The notes beneath the pieces are model-generated. The model ran no database searches. It was not told where the DNA came from and saw only the letters and a list, made by a program, of their open reading frames with translations. 64,000 nucleotides of DNA from Flavobacteriales bacterium (GTDB lineage Bacteria > Bacteroidota > Bacteroidia > Flavobacteriales_F > PHOS-HE28): NCBI GenBank assembly GCA_020635675.1, contig JACJZJ010000001.1, positions 496,001 to 560,000 on the forward strand. The letters run 5' to 3'. The position numbers were made by a program, and so were the translations under genes. This document shows, one piece after another, positions 42,242 through 49,941 of this stretch; position 1 is the stretch's first letter, and each line of letters begins with the position of its first letter.

Positions 42242-42816
42242 ATGTTATGCCCCGTGGCGTTCTCCATGCACTTGCGTGGGCCACTCTGCTGGTCATGGGT
42301 GGCATCGGGGCATGGTCCGTGGTGGTCCTGCAACACCGGGACCTTTGGCACCTGCTGCTCGGTGATCGTCCGGTCATGTCCGTGCTGGTCGTCGGTCCCG
42401 TGCTGGGCCTTGCCACGGCTTGGGGCGCATGGTGGATCATCAGCCGCCCCCGACTTGACAATGTGCGTTACACCTATTCCGAAATGATCGGCCCTTGGAT
42501 GGCTCGTTGGACGGACCGGTGGTTCCTGTCCTTCTGCGCAGGTGTGGGGGAGGAGTTGTTGTTCCGCGGGGCGCTGCAACATTGGTCGGGCGTGCCGCTC
42601 ACCGCGTTCATTTTCGTGGCAGTGCACGGATATCTCGATCCGCGCAAACTCCCGCTCTTCATCTATGGGCTCTACATGACCGGCGCCATGATGGTCTTCG
42701 GTCTGGTGGCCGAAGCCGGTGGGCTGTTGGCCCCGATGATCGCGCATACATTGGTGGATGTCGTTTTGCTCCGGCGGTTGCGTGCGGAATACGCAGGCAG
42801 GGGATCCACCCCGTGA
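42238..42816 (+). CDS. CPBP family intramembrane protease (CAAX-type, PF02517)
   Basis: 192 residues with five or six transmembrane helices. Motif 1 is GVGEELLFRGAL (Glu-Glu and Arg), motif 2 FIFVAVHGY (His), motif 3 APMIAHTLVDV (His), the full catalytic set of the family. The substrate is unknown. Third gene of the VWA/MoxR operon by a 4-base overlap, which hints that the ATPase complex and the membrane protease act in one process. Confidence 0.88.
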   Translation: MNVMPRGVLHALAWATLLVMGGIGAWSVVVLQHRDLWHLLLGDRPVMSVLVVGPVLGLATAWGAWWIISRPRLDNVRYTYSEMIGPWMARWTDRWFLSFCAGVGEELLFRGALQHWSGVPLTAFIFVAVHGYLDPRKLPLFIYGLYMTGAMMVFGLVAEAGGLLAPMIAHTLVDVVLLRRLRAEYAGRGSTP

Positions 42817-42825
42817 GGAGGACCT

Positions 42826-43239
42826 TCAGGCGCTGGGATATTTGTGGATATCCCCATAGTCCTCATCCAGGTCGCTCTTCACCCGATGCATGCGCGTGCC
42901 GATCATGGCCAGTTCCCGATGGCCGTTGCGCAGCAGCCATTCGAACGCGTTCTTTTCCCCATCACCACACAGGGCAAGTTGCTTGAGGACCTGCATGTGA
43001 TGGCGTTCCAGCCAGTCCAGCGCACCTTGGTCGCCTTCTATGCCTGCGATCACGGCCATGAGCTGGGGGTGCCCATTGTCCATGAGCCACTTCCGCGCCT
43101 CCTGCTTGTTGCGCAATGCGAATGTGAAAATGCCCAGCTCCGCATAACCGTTCTTCATCAGCCAGTCGCGCAGCCCGGCGTTCCCGCTGATGGCCTCACC
43201 CCAGGCCAGCAGCACTTTCGCTGGATATTCCATCCGCAT
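42826..43239 (-). CDS. 25-residue alpha-helical repeat protein of unknown function
   Basis: 137 residues, no signal. Tryptophans at 26, 51, 76 and 101 mark four repeats of exactly 25 residues with pattern A-x-x-(D/K/E)-W-L-x-x-(N/H)-(G/H)-(H/Y/M)-x-x-L: WLMKNGYAEL, WLMDNGHPQL, WLERHHMQVL, WLLRNGHREL. This predicts a small helical solenoid of ankyrin- or TPR-like size but not matching either consensus. Starts at ATG 43239 or 43233. It converges on the CPBP gene with a 9-base gap. I do not recognise the family. Confidence 0.78.
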   Translation of the reverse strand: MRMEYPAKVLLAWGEAISGNAGLRDWLMKNGYAELGIFTFALRNKQEARKWLMDNGHPQLMAVIAGIEGDQGALDWLERHHMQVLKQLALCGDGEKNAFEWLLRNGHRELAMIGTRMHRVKSDLDEDYGDIHKYPSA

Positions 43240-43299
43240 GTGTCGCCGCTCCCCTCAAAAATAGCGCCTCGCCGAGGCGGTGGGCGCCGTCCGACAGGG

Positions 43300-43307
43300 T
43301 ATTTTCG
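43300..43307 (+). promoter_or_regulatory. -7 box of the TPR/SDR operon
   Basis: TATTTTCG ends 5 bases before ATG 43313. Confidence 0.5.
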
Positions 43308-43312
43308 GCCCG

Positions 43313-44320
43313 ATGGTGACCCGGATATCGGTTTTCGTCTGCACGGTGGTGCTCGTTGCGGTCGCATCCGCCCAGGAGCGGCCGGACAGGGCCCAACGGT
43401 TGTTGGACCGTGGAAAGCCGTACAAGGCCATCCTTCGTTGCGACCATTTGTTGGTGAAGAACGGTGAGGACGCCCAGGTACGCGCATGGCGCGGCCAGGC
43501 CTACAACGCGATAGGGAATTATGACCAGGCGTTGACCGATGCCCGCCGTTCCCTGGCACTCGACCCGGGCAATGCCCCGGCCGAGATGCAGACGGGTATC
43601 GCATTCATCGGAATGTATGCCGGTGACAGTGCGCTGGCCCATCTGACGAGGTGCCCCGAAGGCCGCGAAAAAGAGCTCCGCATGGGGATGGCGCTGGCCC
43701 TGGTCGGTCGTTGTGCGGAGGCCCGTTCGCATTTCGACAGGATCCTGCAGAAAGCGCCTGACGATATTTCCGCTCTGCGAGAACGTGCGGGCTGCCATGC
43801 GATGGAGGGGGACAGTGCCCGGGCACGGGAGGACCTGGATCGTGCGATCGCATTGGATCCACACGACCCGGTGAGCTGGAACGCCAGGGGATACCATCGC
43901 TATGCGGCCTTTGGTGAGCACGAAAAGGCCATTCGCGACTACGATAGGGCGATCAAGATCAACCCGAACTATTCCTACGCCTTCAACAACAGGGGCTGGA
44001 GCCGGTTCAGTTCAGGGGAGGTCAAAGGTGCCGAGCGCGACGTGCGGCTTGCGGGGAAGAAGAACCCGGCGAATCCTTATGTGGACCTGAACCTGGGTCT
44101 CATCCTCCTCGCGGAAGGCGACACGGCCAACGGTTGCATGGCACTTCACAAGGCGATCGGAAAGGGGGGTACGCCACAGCGGGCCGAAGAACTGCGGAGC
44201 GCCCTGGCCTCGTGCCCGGAAGGGACCGACCCGCAAGGACCGATTCCACCCCCGGCCGGTGCACCGTCTGAGGAACGAAAGGAACGGCGCAATGCTCCCG
44301 GATCCCGCAATGCCCCCTGA
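43313..44320 (+). CDS. Secreted/periplasmic tetratricopeptide-repeat protein
   Basis: 335 residues. Signal peptide about 1-20 (ISVFVCTVVLVAVASAQ), then about seven TPR units, clearest at AWRGQAYNAIGNYDQALTDA, ALRERAGCHAMEGDSARARE, AWNARG-type and AFNNRGWSRFSSGEVKGAERD, and a Pro/Glu-rich tail. A scaffold for protein contacts; partner unknown. ATG 43313 follows the box at 43300 directly. The dienoyl-CoA reductase gene starts 4 bases after its stop. Confidence 0.87.
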   Translation: MVTRISVFVCTVVLVAVASAQERPDRAQRLLDRGKPYKAILRCDHLLVKNGEDAQVRAWRGQAYNAIGNYDQALTDARRSLALDPGNAPAEMQTGIAFIGMYAGDSALAHLTRCPEGREKELRMGMALALVGRCAEARSHFDRILQKAPDDISALRERAGCHAMEGDSARAREDLDRAIALDPHDPVSWNARGYHRYAAFGEHEKAIRDYDRAIKINPNYSYAFNNRGWSRFSSGEVKGAERDVRLAGKKNPANPYVDLNLGLILLAEGDTANGCMALHKAIGKGGTPQRAEELRSALASCPEGTDPQGPIPPPAGAPSEERKERRNAPGSRNAP

Positions 44321-44324
44321 CCCA

Positions 44325-45206
44325 ATGAGCCAACGATCGAACATGTTACGCGACCAGGCGCTGAAGGACCAGGTCATTGTGATCACCGGAGGAGGCACCG
44401 GCCTGGGACGCAGCATGGCCCGGTCCTGTGCGGAACTGGGTGCACGGGTCTGCATCACCAGCAGGAAACTGGAGGTGCTCGAGCGCACAGCGACCGAATT
44501 GGAGCAGGAAACCGGCGGTGTGGTCATGCCCTGGGCCTGTGACGTGCGGAAGTACGCCGAGGTGGAGCGGATGGCCCAGGCCGTCCGCGAGCGCTTCGGA
44601 CGCGTGGATGGTCTGATCAACAATGCGGCAGGCAATTTCATCAGCCCGACCGAGCGGTTGAGCAGCAAGGCCTTCGAGGTGATCATCGACATCGTGCTCA
44701 TGGGCGCAGTGAACTGCACCCTCGCGTTCGGGAAGGAGTGGATCGCCCATGGTGAGCGCGACAGGGCGATCCTGAACATCGTGACCACATATGCATGGAC
44801 GGGTTCCGGATGGGTGGTGCCGAGCGCCTGCGCCAAGGCCGGGGTGCTGGCACTCACACGCTCCCTCGCTGTGGAATGGGCAAGGCACGGCATACGCAGC
44901 AATGCGATCGCCCCTGGGCCGTTCCCGACCAAGGGAGCATGGAGCCGTCTCCTGCCCGGCGAACTGATGGAGCGGTTCGACATGGCCAAAAGAGTTCCGC
45001 TCGGCCGGATGGGTGATCATCAGGAACTGGCCGATCTGGCGACCTATTTGTTGTCGTCCTTCTCGGGTTTCATCAATGGAGAGGTGGTCACCATCGACGG
45101 TGGGGAGTGGCTCAAGGGAGCAGGCCAGTTCAATGCACTGGATGCGCTCGAGCCCGGCATGTGGGATGCGGTGGAGGCCATGGTGCGCAACGTGAAGGGC
45201 AGCTGA
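44325..45206 (+). CDS. 2,4-dienoyl-CoA reductase-type SDR
   Basis: 293 residues. Cofactor motif GGGTGLGRSMA, NNAAGNF, and an active-site stretch TYAWTGSGWVVPSACAKAG followed by APGPFPTKGAWSRLLP. This last pair closely follows mitochondrial DECR1, which lacks the standard YxxxK Tyr and reduces 2,4-dienoyl-CoA with NADPH in beta-oxidation of unsaturated fatty acids. ATG 44325 gives a short N-terminal extension before LKDQVIVITGGG; ATG 44343 is also possible. No other beta-oxidation gene is near. Confidence 0.88.
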   Translation: MSQRSNMLRDQALKDQVIVITGGGTGLGRSMARSCAELGARVCITSRKLEVLERTATELEQETGGVVMPWACDVRKYAEVERMAQAVRERFGRVDGLINNAAGNFISPTERLSSKAFEVIIDIVLMGAVNCTLAFGKEWIAHGERDRAILNIVTTYAWTGSGWVVPSACAKAGVLALTRSLAVEWARHGIRSNAIAPGPFPTKGAWSRLLPGELMERFDMAKRVPLGRMGDHQELADLATYLLSSFSGFINGEVVTIDGGEWLKGAGQFNALDALEPGMWDAVEAMVRNVKGS

Positions 45207-45209
45207 CCC

Positions 45210-45575
45210 ATGTGGCCTTTCCTGCCGGGCATCGTGATCCTCACCTGGGCGGTCCTCTTGTATGTCCTGCCCCCCGGGAAGGGTGAATGGGCGCGCTACC
45301 GCCCACGGATGGCAGGCAAGGACCCGGCCCGAAAGCGGGAGGCGGACCGCGTGGCACCGCAGGTCCTGCTCGTCACGGGATCGCTCGGTGTGAATGCCGG
45401 TCTGTCGTGCTGGCTGCTGGACCTGACCACGACGACCGCCTGCGCCATTTCTGTTCTGGTCACGGTCGTTGCGCTCGTTCTCGGGGCGGCGTACCTGCAT
45501 CGGTACCTGGCCGCGGGTCAGGGGCGTGCGGAGGGGGGGATGGGGGCCGATAGGGTGGGAGCGGAGGACCGTTGA
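45210..45575 (+). CDS. Hypothetical membrane protein
   Basis: 121 residues with three hydrophobic segments (about 3-20, 50-69, 75-95) and a Gly/Arg-rich tail. Starts 3 bases after the SDR stop, so it belongs to the TPR/SDR operon. No family recognised. Confidence 0.65.
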   Translation: MWPFLPGIVILTWAVLLYVLPPGKGEWARYRPRMAGKDPARKREADRVAPQVLLVTGSLGVNAGLSCWLLDLTTTTACAISVLVTVVALVLGAAYLHRYLAAGQGRAEGGMGADRVGAEDR

Positions 45576-45594
45576 ACCGCATTGCACCGCCGCG

Positions 45595-45602
45595 TATCTT
45601 CG
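45595..45602 (+). promoter_or_regulatory. -7 box of the 45621 gene
   Basis: TATCTTCG ends 18 bases before ATG 45621. The same octamer precedes the second DUF218 gene (60612-60619). Confidence 0.45.
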
Positions 45603-45620
45603 CAAGCAAAGGAAAGATCC

Positions 45621-46094
45621 ATGAACATCCTCAGAACATCCGCGATGGTGCTGCTCCTTACCGGTCCGCTCACCATCACCCTCAACGCGCAGGGCACCGC
45701 GGACCCCATGGTCGTCGGGAAACAAACGGCCGCTCAATTGCAAAAGGAACTCGGGCTTGACGATGACATGACCAAGATGTTCGCCGAACTGCTGGGCAGT
45801 GCCGAGAAGGAGGTGGCCGACGACCGGACGGCCATGGCCAAGCATCAGGGGAACATCGACCGCGTCATGGACGAGACCTTCACGCAGCTATCGACCAAGT
45901 TGACGCCCGAGCAGCGGGAGAAGCTGAACGCCTGGCGGATGAACGGAGGCAAGGCGGCCTGTTGTGCCGGTGCGGCCAAGGGTGCTTCATGCGGCGATAA
46001 GGCGCATGAGGCGGAGATCCGCAAGGAACGGGCGGACCAGGCCGAGCAGAACAAGACGCGCACCACGCTTCAGAAGTCGGACGGCAAGCGCTGA
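45621..46094 (+). CDS. Secreted helical protein with Cys-rich patch, function unknown
   Basis: 157 residues. Signal peptide about 1-23 (ILRTSAMVLLLTGPLTITLNAQ). The middle is helical with LTPEQREKLNAW, reminiscent of Spy/CpxP-type LTxxQ proteins, and CCAGAAKGASCGDKAH provides three Cys and a His close together, a possible metal or heme-free redox site. Lys/Glu-rich tail. A strong terminator follows at 46123-46149, so it is the last gene of its transcript. Confidence 0.7.
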   Translation: MNILRTSAMVLLLTGPLTITLNAQGTADPMVVGKQTAAQLQKELGLDDDMTKMFAELLGSAEKEVADDRTAMAKHQGNIDRVMDETFTQLSTKLTPEQREKLNAWRMNGGKAACCAGAAKGASCGDKAHEAEIRKERADQAEQNKTRTTLQKSDGKR

Positions 46095-46122
46095 GCGAAG
46101 GACGTTCTGGCAGAAGATCGAG

Positions 46123-46149
46123 AGGCCGGGGCGCGCGCTCCGGCCTTTT
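46123..46149 (+). terminator. Intrinsic terminator after the 45621 gene
   Basis: AGGCCGGGG and CTCCGGCCT form a 9-bp stem (one G-T pair) with a 6-base CGCGCG loop, followed by TTTT. The clearest intrinsic terminator in the window; it also protects the convergent gene ending at 46161. Confidence 0.8.
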
Positions 46150-46160
46150 CATTGGTGATC

Positions 46161-47009
46161 TCAACGATCGGCCACCACCACCAGGTATTTCGAAAGGCTC
46201 CAGAAGGCCTCCGGATCCGTGATCACCAGGGCGTCGACCTCGCCTTCGAAGCGGTAGCTGCCGGCGGGATGTGATGTCACCAACGTCGCCTTCTTCGCCA
46301 TGACCGGGATCGTCGTGACCTCCTTGATGTCGATCTGCTTGAAATACGCGCTGTTGAGGGCGGCCGTGTTCAGTTTTGACACCTTGCCGATACCGATGAA
46401 CCCCCCTTCCTTGGTCAGCACGCCATTGTCGCGCAGCTCTTTCGCGGTCCCCACGGCATAGTGGGCGGTGTTCAACTCGTCGCGTTGAAGTTCGCTGAGC
46501 TGCTCCTTGTCCCGGTACATCTCGATCAGCGTGGCCAGGGAGCTGTTGGTGCTGGCAAGTTGCTCCTTCAGGGTCCCGATCTCGGTGTCCTTTTCCATGA
46601 TGCGCTGTTCGAGCTCCGCGACAGCGCGCTGCATTTCGTCGATCCTCCCGCCGTTCGCACGGGCCTCTTTCTTCAGTCGGGCGATGAGGGTCCGATTGGC
46701 CTCCAGGAGGCTGTCGATCGCATGGAGATCGTCCATCACGTGCTGTTCCATGTCCTTGTCGGTCTCGACCCCCCTGGCACGATCCCCAAGGCCGAGCTGC
46801 TTTTCGCGGATCAACCTCATGTTCTCACTGATCCGGTTGAAAGATCCGAACAGGTCGTTGATCGTCGAGTCCTTTGTCTGCCCGCTTTGCTCCAATTGGT
46901 GCATGTCCTGTTCCAGTTGCTTGTAAGCATCGCTCTGGGTCGGGTCGCTCTGGCAGCCGAACAGGAGAATTGTGGACAGTAGGAAGGTCTGGAAGGGAAC
47001 GCCTTTCAT
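46161..47009 (-). CDS. Coiled-coil lipoprotein, function unknown
   Basis: 282 residues. Lipobox LLFGC (Cys19) after a signal peptide; a long coiled coil (about 25-165, e.g. LEANRTLIARLKKEARANGG, ELEQRIMEKDTEIGTLKEQL) and a beta-rich C-terminal domain (about 185-282: ALNSAYFKQIDIKEVTTIPV, GSYRFEGEVDALVITDPEAFW, YLVVVAD). Membrane-anchored in the periplasm. The C-terminal part recurs in uncharacterised Bacteroidota proteins as far as I recall. No catalytic motif. Confidence 0.78.
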   Translation of the reverse strand: MKGVPFQTFLLSTILLFGCQSDPTQSDAYKQLEQDMHQLEQSGQTKDSTINDLFGSFNRISENMRLIREKQLGLGDRARGVETDKDMEQHVMDDLHAIDSLLEANRTLIARLKKEARANGGRIDEMQRAVAELEQRIMEKDTEIGTLKEQLASTNSSLATLIEMYRDKEQLSELQRDELNTAHYAVGTAKELRDNGVLTKEGGFIGIGKVSKLNTAALNSAYFKQIDIKEVTTIPVMAKKATLVTSHPAGSYRFEGEVDALVITDPEAFWSLSKYLVVVADR

Positions 47010-47057
47010 GGTGCTGGTATCTGGAAGCGTCTGTTTTGGGAACGCGGAATGGGGTCG

Positions 47058-47729
47058 TCAACGTACGGCCGGGGTCAAGCGCATCTCGACGGATATCCGG
47101 ACCAGGTCGGAAACACGCTGGTCGCCAATGTCCTTGTCATAGGATGGCGAATTGCCGCGTATCCCCCATCGGGTACGGTCCATGCGGTATTGGCTGTGGG
47201 CTTTCATCGATCCCTCGGTGATGGCAATGGCGGCCGACAGGCTGATGGTCCTGGAGAACCCTTTTACGGTCAGGTCCCCGATCAGCTCGTATTCGTCCGG
47301 TCGCTTTTCCGGATGGGGAATGATCCGGTGCGTCTCGAAACTGGCCTGGGCGCCGTGATCGATATCAAGGATGTCCACTGTTCGTAGATACATGTTCATG
47401 CTGTCCACCGCGGTGGACCTCCGGCCTTCGGCATCCACATGGGCCTGTGCCAGGTCGAGGTGGAAAACGCCTTTGACCGGGCTCCCCTCCGCGTTCAACC
47501 CAAGCAGTCCCTCCGTGATGGGAATGGTGCCCGTAATGGTGGAACGTCCCTGGACCACGCTCCAACGGATCATGCTCGTGGAGGGGTCCACCGTATAGGC
47601 ACTGACCAATTCGGGGTCGGCATCCACCCAACTCTTCGCATCGAGCCCGCTTGTCCGGTCCGCCTCGTGTGCGCATCCGACGGCAAGGCATGTGATCGTG
47701 GCGAGAATGAGGGGGGAGGCGCTCCGCAT
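47058..47729 (-). CDS. YceI family lipoprotein
   Basis: 223 residues. Lipobox LAVGC (about Cys18) then a YceI lipocalin-like barrel: YTVDPSTSMIRWSVVQGRSTITGTI, VKGVFHLDLAQAHVD, DSMNMYLRTVDILDIDHGAQASFE, LTVKGFSRTISLSAAI. YceI proteins bind isoprenoid quinones or related amphiphiles; substrate here unknown. ATG 47729 starts the signal peptide. A TAGTTTTG box lies 33 bases upstream; the divergent gene has its own box. Confidence 0.88.
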   Translation of the reverse strand: MRSASPLILATITCLAVGCAHEADRTSGLDAKSWVDADPELVSAYTVDPSTSMIRWSVVQGRSTITGTIPITEGLLGLNAEGSPVKGVFHLDLAQAHVDAEGRRSTAVDSMNMYLRTVDILDIDHGAQASFETHRIIPHPEKRPDEYELIGDLTVKGFSRTISLSAAIAITEGSMKAHSQYRMDRTRWGIRGNSPSYDKDIGDQRVSDLVRISVEMRLTPAVR

Positions 47730-47762
47730 ACTTTCAGGAAGAGGGTTTGGAACGATCTCGGC

Positions 47763-47770
47763 CAAAACTA
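47763..47770 (-). promoter_or_regulatory. -7 box of the YceI gene
   Basis: Minus-strand TAGTTTTG, an exact TAnnTTTG, 33 bases before ATG 47729. Confidence 0.5.
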
Positions 47771-47855
47771 CGTAAACGGCCTTCCGAAGGTGCGATCCAC
47801 CATCATCGGTTGGCAATGGGCTGCACTGGATCGGAACCCAGCTTGAGCACCGGAC

Positions 47856-47863
47856 TACTTTCG
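47856..47863 (+). promoter_or_regulatory. -7 box of the 47870 gene
   Basis: TACTTTCG ends 6 bases before TTG 47870; it points to that TTG as the true start. Confidence 0.45.
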
Positions 47864-47869
47864 GCCGTC

Positions 47870-48607
47870 TTGTCTCCCCACCGCATATTCCTGAAAGTGG
47901 TCCTTTTCATGGCCATGTTCCCAACGCTTGGCCCCAGGGTGCATGCACAGGAGGATGGTGCGAGCCTCACGGAGGAGTTCAGGCATATGAGCGCGAAGGA
48001 ACGCACGCGGCTGGCCGAAAGGGAGCAGGAGGATGCCTCCCGGGATACCGTCTACCAACGGATCATGGCCGATGCGGAAGCGGCGTTCCAGGCCGGGCGT
48101 TACCAGGAGGCACTTGAGGGTTATAAGCTCGGACGGAAGCGACGCCCGCTCAACGTCTACCCCAAGGTGAAGATCGAGGATATCCGCGAACTGATCGCCA
48201 AAAGGGATGCTCAGGCGGCCGATAGCACTTCCAGCCAACCGCGTTCCGTCGGAGTTCCGGAACTCGATGAAAAGGCACCCGCTGCGTCTCGGACGGACAA
48301 AGTGATCGAAAAGGCATCAGCACCGGTCCCTGGGTCCGCCGGAAAGCCGCCGGTCGTGCGCCGGGCCAGGAGCATCGAAGAGACCCATGACCGCGCGGTC
48401 GATCCGGCTCCCGTCACCGGACCCGACGGCATGGTCGAGGAACAATTCCGTCAGGGGACCGCACTGGTCGTCCAGCGGACGGTGACCCTTGGAGGTGAAC
48501 GCCATGTCTACAGGAAGGTGGTCCACAATTGGGGGCAGACCTACTATTTCCTCGATGGGAATGCGACCGATGCCCGTGTATGGACCGAACGTTTCGGTGA
48601 CAACTAG
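47870..48607 (+). CDS. Exported TPR-like protein of unknown function
   Basis: 245 residues. With the TTG start at 47870 the protein begins with a compact signal peptide (IFLKVVLFMAMFPTLGPRVHAQ). One TPR-like unit (IMADAEAAFQAGRYQEALEGYKLG, about 60-85) precedes a Ser/Pro/Ala linker and a small C-terminal domain (LVVQRTVTLGGERHVYRKVVHNWGQTYYFLDG). The in-frame ATG at 47816 would add a poorly ordered leader. Its stop overlaps the stop of the convergent SiaC gene (48604-48607). Family not recognised, though the C-terminus resembles other Bacteroidota envelope proteins. Confidence 0.7.
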   Translation: MSPHRIFLKVVLFMAMFPTLGPRVHAQEDGASLTEEFRHMSAKERTRLAEREQEDASRDTVYQRIMADAEAAFQAGRYQEALEGYKLGRKRRPLNVYPKVKIEDIRELIAKRDAQAADSTSSQPRSVGVPELDEKAPAASRTDKVIEKASAPVPGSAGKPPVVRRARSIEETHDRAVDPAPVTGPDGMVEEQFRQGTALVVQRTVTLGGERHVYRKVVHNWGQTYYFLDGNATDARVWTERFGDN

Positions 48608-48990
48608 CCGCGCGACGGTTTGAGCCGGACGGGGAGGTCCAACAACCCACGGTAGTCATTGCCGGCCTCCTCCATGTCGAGGTCGTCTGCCCGATAGACC
48701 CAGGTCAGCTCGACCTTCGACCCTCCGCTCGCGTGGAGGTCGTCCATCAACTTGAACAGGTCCAGCAGGTATTTGGCCGAGCTGGAATTGAAATAGGCAA
48801 GTTCCACTTCGATCTGCGTCCGGTTCGCCGGGGCGGCCATGTAGCGTTCCAACAGGGCGTGGATGGGGGTATAGAAACCGTCGGCGTTCTCATGGATGGA
48901 CACTCCGCGAATGATCAGTGTTCCACGGTCGGGGTCGAACGACACCAGGGGCGTCTTCGCGGTAGCCGGTAGTTCCAGGCGTTCGGCCAT
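48604..48990 (-). CDS. SiaC-family regulatory phosphoprotein (DUF1987)
   Basis: 128 residues. LPATAKTPLVSFDPDRGTLI, GVSIHENADGFYTPI, VELAYFNSSSAKYLLDLFKLM and the acidic DDLDMEEAGNDYRGLL follow DUF1987/SiaC closely; the Thr/Ser of the FNSSS segment corresponds to the phosphorylated site. In Pseudomonas SiaC is a kinase/phosphatase switch that activates a diguanylate cyclase; in Bacteroidota its targets are unknown, and no SiaA, SiaB or GGDEF gene is near. ATG 48990 is chosen because TACCTTCG ends 7 bases upstream. Confidence 0.88.
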   Translation of the reverse strand: MAERLELPATAKTPLVSFDPDRGTLIIRGVSIHENADGFYTPIHALLERYMAAPANRTQIEVELAYFNSSSAKYLLDLFKLMDDLHASGGSKVELTWVYRADDLDMEEAGNDYRGLLDLPVRLKPSRG

Positions 48991-48997
48991 GTGCCCG

Positions 48998-49005
48998 CGA
49001 AGGTA
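48998..49005 (-). promoter_or_regulatory. -7 box of the SiaC gene
   Basis: Minus-strand TACCTTCG, 7 bases before ATG 48990. Confidence 0.5.
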
Positions 49006-49082
49006 TCCTTCCGGTGCATCCTGCGACATCCGTCAGGTCCATGTTGCCGTGTCCTTATTAACTTTTCACCGCCCTGCCCCCA

Positions 49083-49895
49083 ATGCTTCACACCATGAGC
49101 ATACGCACGATCCTGGTCCCCTACGATTTCTCCGAATGCGCCACCGATGCCCTGCGTGTCGCCGCGAAGATCGCCGCCCGCACGGGCGGGTGCATCGAGA
49201 TCGTGCACGTCTATGAACACATGACGGATTTCCATACCGAGAACCAGAAGGTCCGGGAGGAGATCGAGGAGCGACTGGAGGAGGTGCCCAAGATGGATTT
49301 CCTGGGGGGCGTGGAACTGCGCAAGTTCATGCTCCGGCAGATGGGGATCTCGGAGATGTTCAAGAACGACCGGCTGGCCGAGGCGGACCTTATCGTGATG
49401 GGTTCGCACGGTGCCCGCGGCATCCGAGGATTGGTGGGTTCCAACACACAGAAGATCGTCCGGATCGCACCCATGCCCATCCTGGTGATCAAGCATCATC
49501 AGGAGGATTTCGACGTGCGTGATGTGGTCTATGCCTCGAACTTCAGTGAGCAGGACATCGAAAAGTTCAACAAGTTCATGCCCCTGCTCGATCTCTTCGA
49601 TCCGACCGTCCACCTGTTGAAGGTGAACACGCCGAAGCAATTCGAGCGCAGTGAGGAGAGCAGCAAGGCGATCGATCAGTTCCTTCAGCGCCATGAGTTG
49701 AAGAAGTTCACCGCGACCATATACAATGACCTGTCGATCGAAGAGGGCATACTCAATTTCGCCAGGTCGATCGATGCGGACCTGATCGCCATGGCCACTC
49801 ATGGTCGAACGGGTTTCTTCCACGTTGTCAATGGAAGCCTGACCGAGGATATCGTCAATCACACCACCTTCCCCGTACTGAGCGTCAAGTTGTGA
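49083..49895 (+). CDS. Tandem universal stress protein (two UspA domains)
   Basis: 270 residues, twice the single-domain length. Domain 1 (5-145): TILVPYDFSECATDALR and the ATP-loop GSHGARGIRGLVGSN. Domain 2 (150-270): VVYASNFSEQDIEKFNKF and MATHGRTGFFHVVNGSLTE. Both retain the GxxG(x9)GS/T nucleotide loop. Cytoplasmic stress/energy-sensing protein. ATG 49095 (MSIRTILVP) is an alternative start; TAACTTTT at 49059-49066 could be the -7 element. Confidence 0.9.
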   Translation: MLHTMSIRTILVPYDFSECATDALRVAAKIAARTGGCIEIVHVYEHMTDFHTENQKVREEIEERLEEVPKMDFLGGVELRKFMLRQMGISEMFKNDRLAEADLIVMGSHGARGIRGLVGSNTQKIVRIAPMPILVIKHHQEDFDVRDVVYASNFSEQDIEKFNKFMPLLDLFDPTVHLLKVNTPKQFERSEESSKAIDQFLQRHELKKFTATIYNDLSIEEGILNFARSIDADLIAMATHGRTGFFHVVNGSLTEDIVNHTTFPVLSVKL

Positions 49896-49941
49896 TGCAC
49901 CCCACCGTCGGGCATATCTTTACACACAGCAACCCCCACGC

